From contig NC_015125.1 of assembly GCF_000202635.1 (NCBI RefSeq), forward strand, positions 3,720,001-3,784,000: a stretch of 64,000 nucleotides of DNA. The letters are read 5' to 3'. Each line of letters begins with the position of its first letter. Position 1 is the stretch's first letter. Below the pieces are notes generated by a model that was not told where the DNA came from, did no database searches, and worked only from the letters and a program-made list of their open reading frames with translations. A program made the translations under genes and the position numbers. The stretch comes from Microbacterium testaceum StLB037 (GTDB lineage: Bacteria > Actinomycetota > Actinomycetes > Actinomycetales > Microbacteriaceae). Shown here piece after piece: positions 25,199-34,088 of this stretch.

Positions 25199-26125
25199 AT
25201 GCCGTATTCCGCACCGCTGTACGATCGCGCACCTTCCGCGCCGCCGGTGCCCTCGGGGCTTCCCCTGGTGATCGCGCTCACCGGATTCACCGACGCGGGC
25301 GGCGCGGTGACGCGGCTCGTCGAGTACTTCCGCAATGATCTCGAACCGCACGCGCTCGTCGCCTTCGACAACGACACGCTCCTCGACTACCGTGCGCGGC
25401 GCCCCCTCATCACCTTCGTCGAGGATCACCTCACCGACTACCGGCCGCCGCGCCTCGAGCTCTCGCTCGCGCACGACTCCTTGGGCAGTCCGTTCCTCCT
25501 TCTGGCCGGGTACGAACCGGACTTCCTCTGGGAGGCCTTCGCCGAGAGCGTCCTCGAGCTCGCCGCCGGTCTCCAGGTGTCATCGGTGACATGGGTGCAC
25601 GCCATCCCGCTTCCCGTCCCGCACACACGCCCCATCGGCACCACGGTGAGCGGCACACGCTCCGACCTGGCCGAGGCGCACTCGGTGTGGCGTCCCCACA
25701 CCCAGGTCCCGTCGACGGCCGGGCACCTGCTCGAGTACCGCTTCGCCGAGGCCGGCGCCAAGGTGACGGGCTTCGCGCTCCTCGTGCCGCACTACCTCGC
25801 CGACACCGAGTACCCCGCCGCCACCCTCGCGGCGCTCGACAGCCTCACCGTGGCGACCGGCCTGGTCTTCTCGGGTGAGGTACTGCGCGAGGAGAACCGC
25901 GAGTTCCTGGCGAAGGTCACCGAGCAGGTCACCGGGAGCGAAGAACTCACGCGCATGCTCCAGGGGCTGGAGGAGCGCTACGACTCCTACATGGCCGGTT
26001 CGACGCAGGCCACCCCCATCATCCACACCGGTGATCTGCCCAGCGCCGACGAGCTGGCCGCCGAGCTCGAGCGGTTCCTGGCCTCCGGCGCGGGCGACGA
26101 CGACCGACGCGGTCCTCTGGGCTGA
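25199..26125 (+). CDS. PAC2 family protein (proteasome assembly chaperone-like)
   Basis: A 308-residue soluble protein of the PAC2/DUF75 family. The conserved core is visible: LPLVIALTGFTDAGGAVTRLVEYF at the N-terminus, a PLITFVEDHLTDY strand region, FLLLAGYEPDFLWEAF, SSVTWVHAIPLPVPHTRPI and FALLVPHYLADTEYPAA. The C-terminus is acidic and helical. The family takes its name from a eukaryotic proteasome assembly chaperone; bacterial members are common in Actinobacteria and their role is not established. It is transcribed divergently from pepA across 85 bases. Confidence 0.9.
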   Translation: MPYSAPLYDRAPSAPPVPSGLPLVIALTGFTDAGGAVTRLVEYFRNDLEPHALVAFDNDTLLDYRARRPLITFVEDHLTDYRPPRLELSLAHDSLGSPFLLLAGYEPDFLWEAFAESVLELAAGLQVSSVTWVHAIPLPVPHTRPIGTTVSGTRSDLAEAHSVWRPHTQVPSTAGHLLEYRFAEAGAKVTGFALLVPHYLADTEYPAATLAALDSLTVATGLVFSGEVLREENREFLAKVTEQVTGSEELTRMLQGLEERYDSYMAGSTQATPIIHTGDLPSADELAAELERFLASGAGDDDRRGPLG

Positions 26126-26412
26126 ACGAGGTCGCCCAGACCCTCCGCGCGACGGACGGTCCTGCTCGACCGGGCTCGGATGCCGATCCGCCTCGCTCAC
26201 CGAGGAATGCGCGGGGGCGTCTGCGCGTTACTACGCATAGATCCCCGGCGCACGTCAAGTCCCGCGTCGAGGATGTGAGACAATAAAGAACCTGACCCGT
26301 TGTCGTCCGGTCCAGGAGCCCCGCTCCTCGGCTCCGGGCTTGACAAGGGTCTTACTAGTGTCCGAGAACGACCGGCGGCCGTGCAACGTACGTTCCCGGT
26401 GAAAGGCGAAAC
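26126..26412 (+). other. sigA upstream region
   Basis: This 287-base gap holds no gene I can support. It contains a small hairpin (GGAGCC at 26315 with GGCTCC at 26330) directly followed by TTGACA at 26340-26345 and TAGTGT at 26356-26361. The two hexamers are only 10 bases apart, too close for a normal sigma-70 promoter. An AT-rich ACAATAAAG lies at about 26279-26287. The sigA promoter and 5' leader are presumably here, but I cannot fix the start site. Confidence 0.4.
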
Positions 26413-27719
<1,307 letters not shown>

Positions 27720-27723
<4 letters not shown>

Positions 27724-28418
27724 GCGGCGAGGCCAACGCCGGTAAGGCGCTCACCCGCACTGTCGACGGCACCTCGTACGCGCGCATCCCGATCCGCACG
27801 CGGGTCGTCATGCCGGGTGACGACCTCGACGCGTTCATCCTCGAGTACGCGAAGGATGCCGTCCAGCCGGGCGACCTGCTGTTCGTCACCGAGAAGATCG
27901 TCGCCATCACGCAGGGCCGCTCGTACAAGCTCGACTCGATCAAGCCGCGCAAGCTCGCGCTGTTCCTGTCGAAGTACGTGACGCGCACGCCCTACGGCAT
28001 CGGTCTCGGGATGCCCGAGACCATGGAGATGGCGCTGCGCGAGTGCGGTACGCCCCGGATCCTGTTCGCCGCGGCCGTTTCGGCCGTGACGAAGGCCTTC
28101 GGCCGCAAGGGCGACTTCTACCGCATCGCGGGCGACAAGGCACGGGCGATCGACGGTCCCACGAAGGGCACGATCCCGCCGTACAACCAGGCCGTCGTGC
28201 TCGGTCCGGAGCGTCCCCGCGAGGTGGCGGCCCGCCTGAAGGCGCTGCTCGGCGTCGACCTGGACGTCGCCGTGGTCGACATCAACGACCTGGGTGGCAA
28301 CATCCTCGGGTCGACGATGGACAAGGCCGGCGAGAAGCGTCTCGTCGCCATCCTCAAGGACAACCCGCTCGGCCAGGGACACGAGTCCACGCCGTTGGGT
28401 ATCGTCCGCCGCGGCTGA
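27720..28418 (+). CDS. CofE-like F420-0:gamma-glutamyl ligase family protein
   Basis: A 232-residue protein with the CofE-like fold pattern: [40 protein letters not shown], then a C-terminal part with [17 protein letters not shown]. CofE adds glutamates to coenzyme F420-0, but this protein belongs to a shorter CofE-like group often annotated without experimental support, so the exact substrate is uncertain. The ATG overlaps the sigA TGA (ATGA), so it is translationally coupled to the primary sigma factor, an arrangement worth noting. Two PPOX-type proteins elsewhere in the window may use F420. A strong hairpin follows the stop. Confidence 0.75.
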
Positions 28419-28430
28419 CAGAACTCACCG

Positions 28431-28467
28431 CGAGAGGCCCGTCCCGTTTTGCGGGCGGGCCTCTCGC
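28431..28467 (+). terminator. Hairpin after sigA-cofE-like operon
   Basis: CGAGAGGCCCG and CGGGCCTCTCG form the outer stem with inner CCCG/CGGG pairs around a TTTT loop, 12 bases after the stop codon. Confidence 0.75.
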
Positions 28468-28498
28468 GTTTCCGGATGCCGCCCGCTCGGCGAACCGA

Positions 28499-28670
28499 GG
28501 TGGCAGAGCCCGTCGAAGCCACCGGACGCCTCCGCACCCCGGCCCCTTCGACAGGCTCAGGGTCCTCCCCACCGGGGGTGGCTGAGCTCATCGAAGCCAC
28601 CGAAGACCGCCGCACCCTTCGACCGGCTCAGGGTCCACCCGCCCAGACGGCTGAGCCCGTCGAAGCCGCC
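28499..28670. repeat. Cluster of REP-like palindromic repeats
   Basis: Five copies of two related palindromes alternate here. Type A (core CTGAGCYYRTCGAAG inside GGTGG...CCACC arms) lies at 28499-28523, 28577-28601 and 28649-28670. Type B (CCCTTCGACMGGCTCAGGG) lies at 28544-28562 and 28615-28633. All share GAGC-N4-TCGAAG or its complement. A type B copy sits in rnpB and a type A copy inside thrS. The cluster is in the gap between two convergent transcription units and probably spread by an REP-like route. Confidence 0.8.
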
Positions 28671-28708
28671 AGACCCGCGAAGATCTCAGCACCTCACACA
28701 AACGCGGA

Positions 28709-28734
28709 AGGCCCGCCCCGCACGGGGACGGGCC
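28709..28734 (-). terminator. Hairpin after ATP-grasp gene
   Basis: AGGCCCG and CGGGCCT form the outer stem with inner CCCC/GGGG pairs, 16 bases beyond the stop of the minus-strand ATP-grasp gene. Confidence 0.65.
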
Positions 28735-28749
28735 TCTCGGCATCCGGAG

Positions 28750-29772
28750 TCAGAACCCGATGGCCGCCTGATAGCGCGGCTTGTGGCCGGTGCGGATTCC
28801 CGTCACGCTCGGCTTGTTCTCGTAGACACCGGCGCCCCAGTTGCCCTCGACGAGCACGGGGCCGTCCGGGCCGACGACGATGTCCCAGCCGACGTACTGC
28901 ACCTGCGGGACGACGCGGGCGACCTGGTCGACGAACGCCTTGACCTCGTCGATCATCGGCAGCTGGAAGTCGGCGATGCGCACGCCCGAGTCGGGGTGCA
29001 GTTCGTGCACGTGCCCGTGCGAGTCGTAGCCGGCGCCGAGGGCATGGCCGTTCTCGTCGAGCATCGTGTAGAAGCCGCCGAAGGTCATCTGGTCGCTGAC
29101 GGCGCCGCGGCCGAACTTCTGCGCCATCGCGAGGATGTGGGTCTTCTCCCCGTCGAAGAAGGCCGTCACGCGCGTGGTGTTGACGGTGCCGGGGCACACG
29201 GCCGCGAGGTCGTCGTGCTGACGGATGACCTCCTCGACGAGGATCTCGCCGCGCTCGAGGAGTCCGCGGTGGAACTGCGTCCAGTCCTCGACCTCGGCCG
29301 CGTGGTAGCGGTGCACGCCGGTGCCGGCCTGACCGACCGGCTCCTTGGTGACGATGGTGCCGAGGCGCTCCGTGAAGGCGCGCAGTTCGTCGGCGTTGTC
29401 GGCATCCACCACCATCCAGTCGCGGCGGAGGAAGTCGCTGAACTTTCGGTCGAACTCCACCTTGTCTTGGAAGAGTCCTCGGTAGTCGGGGTGGTCGTAC
29501 TTCTGCGAGATCTGGTTCGAGACCGGGTGCGTCATGTACGTGGCGCGCTCGGCGGGGGTGAGGATCGCGAAGTCGTAGTCGATGTAGTCCTGGAAACCGA
29601 CGTTCTTCACGCCGGCCTGGTAGAGCATGTCGGCGACGACGAGCGGCAGCGCCTTGCCGTGCTGCGTCGAGGCCTCTTTGGCTCGTTCGATGACCGAGCC
29701 CACGTCGATGCGACGGGCACGTCCGGCGAGGTAGCGCAGACGGGTGACGGGGGAGAAGCCCTGGCTAGGCAT
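28750..29772 (-). CDS. Sugar-transfer-associated ATP-grasp ligase
   Basis: A 340-residue protein with an ATP-grasp fold of the type called sugar-transfer-associated (ATPgrasp_ST). Supporting segments are TIVTKEPVGQAGTGVHRYH (nucleotide-binding lysine and glycine loop), ILVEEVIRQHDDLAAVCPG, TVNTTRVTAFFDG, QYVGWDIVVGPDGPVLVEGNWG (metal-binding acidic residues) and a C-terminal HKPRY. Family members usually ligate a carboxylate to an amine or hydroxyl using ATP and occur in surface-polysaccharide loci; no glycosyltransferase is nearby here. It diverges, with 45 bases between starts, from two alanine-racemase-like genes, so it may use their D-amino acid product; that is inference. Confidence 0.82.
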   Translation of the reverse strand: MPSQGFSPVTRLRYLAGRARRIDVGSVIERAKEASTQHGKALPLVVADMLYQAGVKNVGFQDYIDYDFAILTPAERATYMTHPVSNQISQKYDHPDYRGLFQDKVEFDRKFSDFLRRDWMVVDADNADELRAFTERLGTIVTKEPVGQAGTGVHRYHAAEVEDWTQFHRGLLERGEILVEEVIRQHDDLAAVCPGTVNTTRVTAFFDGEKTHILAMAQKFGRGAVSDQMTFGGFYTMLDENGHALGAGYDSHGHVHELHPDSGVRIADFQLPMIDEVKAFVDQVARVVPQVQYVGWDIVVGPDGPVLVEGNWGAGVYENKPSVTGIRTGHKPRYQAAIGF

Positions 29773-29805
29773 GCACGCTCCGGGGTCGGGGATGACGGAC
29801 CCCGT

Positions 29806-29811
29806 TAGTCT
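29806..29811 (+). promoter_or_regulatory. Leaderless -10 element for racemase-like operon
   Basis: TAGTCT ends six bases before GTG 29818, in the 45-base gap shared with the divergent ATP-grasp gene. Confidence 0.55.
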
Positions 29812-29817
29812 AAAGGG

Positions 29818-30453
29818 GTGACCTCCACGCTCCCTGCCCGCGCGTCCGCCGCCCGGGGAGTCGCTCCGGTCGCGTTGGTCTCGGCGTCCGCGTTGCGCCG
29901 CAACGCCCCCCTCGCCGTGGGCGGCGACGACGACGTTCTCGCCGCCGACGCGTGGGGCCACGGCGCGGAGTGGGTGGCATCCGTGCTCGCCGATCTGGAT
30001 CTGGATGCCACCGCCCTCGACGCGGTGACCCTGTTCGGCCTGCCCGGATCTCACGCGCTCCCCGTACTGTCTCTGCGCGGTCGCGCGCTGGGCACCAAGG
30101 CGCTGCTGCGCGGTGAGGGCGTCTCCTACGGCTACACGCACCGTGCCCCCCACGACACGCGCGTGGCCCTCGTCACGGGCGGCTACGCCCAGGGTGTGGT
30201 GCGCTCCCTCGGCAACGCCGTGACGGTGGCGATCGACGGGCGCCGGCACCGCATCGTCGGGCGCGTCGCGATGGACGTCTGCGTCGTCGACGTCGGTGAC
30301 GCCGACATCGCACGCGGAGCGGAGGTCGTCTTCTTCGGCGACCCGGCAGAGGGCCACCCCTCGCTCGAAGAATGGACGGATGCCACCGGCTGGAGCGCGG
30401 CGGAGATCGTCGCCGCCGTGGGCGTCCGAGCCGAGCGGAGGGTCGTCGCATGA
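29818..30453 (+). CDS. Alanine-racemase-like protein: C-terminal domain only
   Basis: A 211-residue protein with a GTG start. The last ~125 residues are an alanine racemase C-terminal domain: RGEGVSYGYTHRAPHDTRVALVTGGYAQG, with the Tyr of the VSYG motif that acts as the second catalytic base, then HRIVGRVAMDVCVVDVGD. The first ~75 residues look like a remnant of the PLP barrel: VLAADAWGHGAEWVASVL aligns with the usual V-V-K-A-D-A-Y-G-H-G, but the PLP-binding lysine is alanine and nearly all of the barrel after it is missing, jumping straight to LFGLPG. Its stop overlaps the next ATG (ATGA). It cannot bind PLP alone and probably pairs with the next gene product. Confidence 0.85.
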   Translation: MTSTLPARASAARGVAPVALVSASALRRNAPLAVGGDDDVLAADAWGHGAEWVASVLADLDLDATALDAVTLFGLPGSHALPVLSLRGRALGTKALLRGEGVSYGYTHRAPHDTRVALVTGGYAQGVVRSLGNAVTVAIDGRRHRIVGRVAMDVCVVDVGDADIARGAEVVFFGDPAEGHPSLEEWTDATGWSAAEIVAAVGVRAERRVVA

Positions 30454-31493
30454 GCGCGCAGTACCGCGTCGACCTCGACGCCTTCGCCCGCAACCTCCAC
30501 CGCGTGCGTGACGCCGTGGCGCCCGCCGAGCCGATGTTCGTGGTCAAGGACGACGCCTACGCGCACGGCCTCGAGGTGCTCGTGCGGCGCGCACGGAGCG
30601 AGGGAGTGCGCTGGTTCGGAGCGTTCGACGTGGTCACCGGCGCGGCGGTGCGGGCCATCGCCGGTCCCGATGCGCGCATCTTCGTCTGGTTGATCGGCGG
30701 CGCCGACGACCTCGCGGCGGGGATCGCGGCCGACCTCGACCTCGGTGTGGGCGACCAGTCGCTCCTCGACGACCTCGCGGCCCTCACCGCGGACGGCTCT
30801 GCCCGCGTGCACCTCAAGATCGACACGGGCCTGCACCGCAACGGCATCCGTCCCGAGGACTGGGATGCCGCGCTCGCCCGCACGGCCACACTCGTCGAGC
30901 AAGGCCGCGTCCGGTTCGAGGGCATCTGGTCGCACATCTCGGAAGCCTCGGATGCCGATGACGACGACGCCCGTGCGCTGTTCCTCGCGGCGCGCGACGC
31001 GGCGCGTGCCGTCGGCCTGGAGCCGCGCTTCTCTCACCTGGCCGCCAGCGCCGCGGGCTTCGCCCGCGGGGAGTTCCGCGAGGACCTCGTGCGTGTCGGG
31101 GCGTTCTCGTACGGCATCCGTCCGGCCGGCGGCCCAGGCGAGGCGGAGTTGGGCATCGAGCCCATCGCGAGCCTGACCGCGACGGTCGCCTCGGTCGATT
31201 CCCAGGGCGTGCACGTGGACGTGGGGAGCGCGCACGGGCTCCCCAGCGCCCTCGCCGGGCGATTCGACGTCGCCACTTCGGCGGGTCCGCGTCGTGTCGA
31301 GGCGATCGGGTTCACCTCGCTGACGGTCGCCCCGTGGGAGACCGCGGAAGTCGGCGAACCCCTCACGATCTTCGGGCGGGGAGCGCTGTGCAGCGCAACG
31401 GATCTCGCGGAACTCATCGACACGATCGGTGAGGAGATCGCTCTGCGCGTGTCGCCCGTCCTTCCGCGCGTCTACACGACGGGCCGGGCCTGA
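30450..31493 (+). CDS. Alanine-racemase-like protein with degenerate C-terminal domain
   Basis: A 347-residue protein. The N-terminal PLP barrel is complete: MFVVKDDAYAHGLEVL with the PLP lysine, KIDTGLHRNGI, FEGIWSHISEASDADD, HLAASAAGFARG and EDLVRVGAFSYGIRP (the Arg facing the PLP ring). The C-terminal domain is altered: the VSYG-Y/TY-...-GYADG stretch that brings the catalytic tyrosine to the partner subunit is absent, replaced by TATVASVDSQGVHVDVGSAH, although the extreme C-terminus (DLAELIDTIGEEIALRVSPV then PRVYTTG) is normal. It is complementary to the preceding gene, which retains what this one lacks. The amino acid substrate is unknown. Confidence 0.85.
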   Translation: MSAQYRVDLDAFARNLHRVRDAVAPAEPMFVVKDDAYAHGLEVLVRRARSEGVRWFGAFDVVTGAAVRAIAGPDARIFVWLIGGADDLAAGIAADLDLGVGDQSLLDDLAALTADGSARVHLKIDTGLHRNGIRPEDWDAALARTATLVEQGRVRFEGIWSHISEASDADDDDARALFLAARDAARAVGLEPRFSHLAASAAGFARGEFREDLVRVGAFSYGIRPAGGPGEAELGIEPIASLTATVASVDSQGVHVDVGSAHGLPSALAGRFDVATSAGPRRVEAIGFTSLTVAPWETAEVGEPLTIFGRGALCSATDLAELIDTIGEEIALRVSPVLPRVYTTGRA

Positions 31494-31504
31494 CGGCACG
31501 AAAA

Positions 31505-31543
31505 AGGCCCCGTTCCGCGCCTGTCGACGCGGTCCCGGGGCCT
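31505..31543. terminator. Terminator between racemase-like operon and DUF7455 gene
   Basis: AGGCCCC and GGGGCCT form the outer stem with an inner CCGCG/CGCGG pair, flanked by AAAAA upstream and TGTT downstream. It serves two convergent genes. Confidence 0.75.
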
Positions 31544-31556
31544 GTTCCGAGGATTG

Positions 31557-31775
31557 TCAGTCAGCGGCGTTGAGCCGTGCGGTCTCGTCGTGCCACGAGG
31601 TGGCGATGCTGCGCAGCTTCTCTTCGTACTTGCGGCCGTGGTGCGCGCAGAACAGCAGTTCGCTGCCGTTGACCTCGGCGGCGATGTACGCCTGCGCGCC
31701 GCAGGAGTCACAGCGATCCGCCGCCGTCAGGCGGTGGTCGAGAACAGACGCTTCGGGTGCGGTCGTGGTGGTCAT
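31557..31775 (-). CDS. DUF7455-type small zinc-finger protein
   Basis: A 72-residue protein, MTTTTAPEASVLDHRLTAA..., with a zinc-binding pattern DRCDSCGAQAYIAAEV then ELLFCAHHGRKYEEKL (C-x2-C ... C-x2-H). This is the actinobacterial DUF7455 pattern; such genes commonly neighbour sigA and the parE/gyrB-like topoisomerase, as here. The function is unknown. ATG 31775 is preceded by GGAGGG about ten bases upstream, and a TATATG -10-like sequence lies about 40 bases upstream, so unlike many neighbours it probably has a 5' leader. Confidence 0.85.
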   Translation of the reverse strand: MTTTTAPEASVLDHRLTAADRCDSCGAQAYIAAEVNGSELLFCAHHGRKYEEKLRSIATSWHDETARLNAAD

Positions 31776-31927
31776 CTCGGGTGCCCTCCTCAAGTGGTCG
31801 TTGGGCGAGTCTCCATATACAACCACGGGGATGTTTCCCCTATGCCGCAGCTTGATCACATTTCGCTGTGCGCGTACGGTGACCCGACCCCGCTGTGTGT
31901 CTGCCAGGCGATGTCGGTGGCCCCGAT

Positions 31928-31933
31928 TACGCT
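31928..31933 (+). promoter_or_regulatory. -10 element for parE, short or no leader
   Basis: TACGCT ends eight bases before GTG 31942. There is no ribosome site. Confidence 0.45.
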
Positions 31934-31941
31934 GGGAAATC

Positions 31942-34011
31942 GTGACGTCCGAGTACTCCGCCCATCATCTCCAGGTCCTCGAGGGCCTCGAAGCCGTTCG
32001 CAAGCGCCCGGGCATGTACATCGGCTCCACCGATTCCCGCGGACTCATGCACTGCCTGTGGGAGATCATCGACAACTCCGTCGACGAGGCCCTGGCCGGT
32101 CACGGCTCGCGGATCGACATCGTGCTGCACGCGGACGGCAGTGTCGAGGTGCGCGACCGCGCCCGTGGCATCCCGGTGGACGTCGAGCCCCGTACAGGTC
32201 TGACCGGCGTCGAGGTCGTCTTCACCAAGCTGCACGCCGGCGGTAAGTTCGGCGGCGGCTCGTACGCGGCCTCCGGTGGACTGCACGGTGTGGGCGCCTC
32301 GGTCGTCAACGCGCTGTCCGAACGCCTGGACGTCGAGGTCGACCGCGCCGGGAAGACCTACGCGATGTCGTTCCACCGCGGCGAGCCCGGGCAGTTCGCG
32401 GGGGACACCCCCGACTCGGAGTTCACCCCGTTCGAGCGCAGCAGCGAGCTGCGCGTGATCGGCAAGGCGCCGCGCGGCGTGACCGGCACGCGCATCCGTT
32501 ACTGGGCCGACCGCCAGATCTTCACCAAGGACGCCGCCTTCGGCCTCGACGAGCTCGTGCAGCGCGTCCGCCAGACCGCGTTCCTCGTCCCGGGGCTCGA
32601 GATCGTCGTGCTCGACGAGCGGGGCGACGAGAAGGTCGAAACGAGTTACCGCTTCGACGGGGGTATCTCGGAGTTCGCGGAGTTCCTCGCCCCCGACGCC
32701 GCCGTCACCGATACCTGGCGACTCACCGGTACCGGCACGTTCACCGAGACCGTGCCGGTACTGCAACCCGGCGGATCGATGATCCCGACCGAGGTGCACC
32801 GCGAGTGCGAGGTCGACATCGCCGTGCGCTGGGGGACCGGCTACGACACCACGACCCGTTCGTTCGTCAACATCATCGCCACCCCCAAGGGCGGCACGCA
32901 TCAGCAGGGCTTCGAGCAGGGGCTGATGAAGATCCTGCGCGCGCAGGTCGAGCAGAACGCCCGCAAGCTCAAGGTCGGGAACGACAAGATCGAGAAGGAC
33001 GACCTGCTCGCGGGCCTTACGGCCGTGCTCACTGTGCGCCTCCCCGAGCCGCAGTTCGAGGGCCAGACCAAAGAGGTGCTCGGCACTCCCGCGGTGCGGC
33101 AGATCGTGGCATCCGTGGTTCAGAAGGAGCTCGCGGCGCGCTTCGCCTCGCCCAAGCGCGATGACAAGGCGCAGACGGCGCAGTTGCTCGAGAAGATCGT
33201 CTCCGAGATGAAGGCGCGCATCTCGGCACGCACCCACAAAGAGACGCAGCGACGCAAGAACGCGCTCGAGTCCTCGTCTCTGCCGGCGAAGCTCGTCGAC
33301 TGTCGATCGAACGACGTCAACGACTCCGAGTTGTTCATCGTCGAGGGCGACTCGGCCCTGGGAACCGCGAAGCTCGCCCGTAACAGCGAGTACCAGGCCC
33401 TCCTGCCGATCCGCGGCAAGATCCTCAACACGCAGAAGGCGTCGATCAGCGACATGCTGGGCAACGCCGAGTGCGCCTCGATCATCCAGGTGATCGGCGC
33501 CGGCTCGGGCCGGTCGTTCGATCTCAGCGCGGCCCGCTACGGGAAGATCATCCTGATGAGCGACGCCGACGTCGACGGCGCCCACATCCGCACCCTGCTG
33601 CTGACACTCTTCTTCCGCTACATGCGGCCGCTCGTGGAGGAGGGCCGGGTCTTCGCCGCTGTGCCGCCCCTGCACCGCGTCGTCGTCATGAACCCCGGCT
33701 CGAAGCCGAACGAGACGATCTACACCTACAGCGAGCAGGAGCTGCACAACCTGCTCACCAAGCTCAAGCGCTCGAACAAGCGTTGGCAGGAGCCCGTGCA
33801 GCGCTACAAGGGCCTCGGAGAGATGGATGCCGACCAGCTCGCGACCACGACCATGGATCGCGCCGGGCGCACTCTGCGTCGCGTCCGTGTGCAGGACATG
33901 GAGGCGGCGGCATCCGTGTTCGATTTGCTGATGGGAAGCGACGTGGCCCCGCGCCGCGAGTTCATCATCGACTCGAGCGACCGTCTGGCGCGCGAGCGCA
34001 TCGACGTTTGA
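31942..34011 (+). CDS. parE: Type II topoisomerase subunit B (ParE-like)
   Basis: A 689-residue ATPase subunit of a DNA gyrase/topoisomerase IV-type enzyme. The GHKL ATPase region shows EIIDNSVDEALAGHGSR (catalytic Glu and Mg-binding Asn) and GGLHGVGASVVNALSER; the transducer domain has PKGGTHQQGF; the Toprim domain has EGDSALGTAKLARN near residue 467 and MSDADVDGAHIRTL near residue 539; the C-terminus holds QRYKGLGEMDADQL. It pairs with the convergent A-subunit gene at 34089. Near sigA, this is the second topoisomerase pair typical of Microbacteriaceae and Streptomyces rather than gyrBA by the origin, hence ParE. The start is GTG 31942. Confidence 0.92.
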   Translation: MTSEYSAHHLQVLEGLEAVRKRPGMYIGSTDSRGLMHCLWEIIDNSVDEALAGHGSRIDIVLHADGSVEVRDRARGIPVDVEPRTGLTGVEVVFTKLHAGGKFGGGSYAASGGLHGVGASVVNALSERLDVEVDRAGKTYAMSFHRGEPGQFAGDTPDSEFTPFERSSELRVIGKAPRGVTGTRIRYWADRQIFTKDAAFGLDELVQRVRQTAFLVPGLEIVVLDERGDEKVETSYRFDGGISEFAEFLAPDAAVTDTWRLTGTGTFTETVPVLQPGGSMIPTEVHRECEVDIAVRWGTGYDTTTRSFVNIIATPKGGTHQQGFEQGLMKILRAQVEQNARKLKVGNDKIEKDDLLAGLTAVLTVRLPEPQFEGQTKEVLGTPAVRQIVASVVQKELAARFASPKRDDKAQTAQLLEKIVSEMKARISARTHKETQRRKNALESSSLPAKLVDCRSNDVNDSELFIVEGDSALGTAKLARNSEYQALLPIRGKILNTQKASISDMLGNAECASIIQVIGAGSGRSFDLSAARYGKIILMSDADVDGAHIRTLLLTLFFRYMRPLVEEGRVFAAVPPLHRVVVMNPGSKPNETIYTYSEQELHNLLTKLKRSNKRWQEPVQRYKGLGEMDADQLATTTMDRAGRTLRRVRVQDMEAAASVFDLLMGSDVAPRREFIIDSSDRLARERIDV

Positions 34012-34088
34012 ACCGCGACCGGCGCGGGCTGACCATCTCGCCGGTCACGGGGCAAGAGGCCTTCGCGCGGAACCGCGAGTCGCGGCCG

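Noticed and set aside
26340-26361. TTGACA ... TAGTGT as the sigA promoter.
   Set aside because: The hexamers are 10 bases apart, too close for a standard promoter, and no -10 lies at the right distance; I only mention it in the intergenic note.
28499-28670. The repeat cluster as a CRISPR array.
   Set aside because: The repeats are short, palindromic, of two types, in alternating orientation and with irregular spacers; there are no cas genes.
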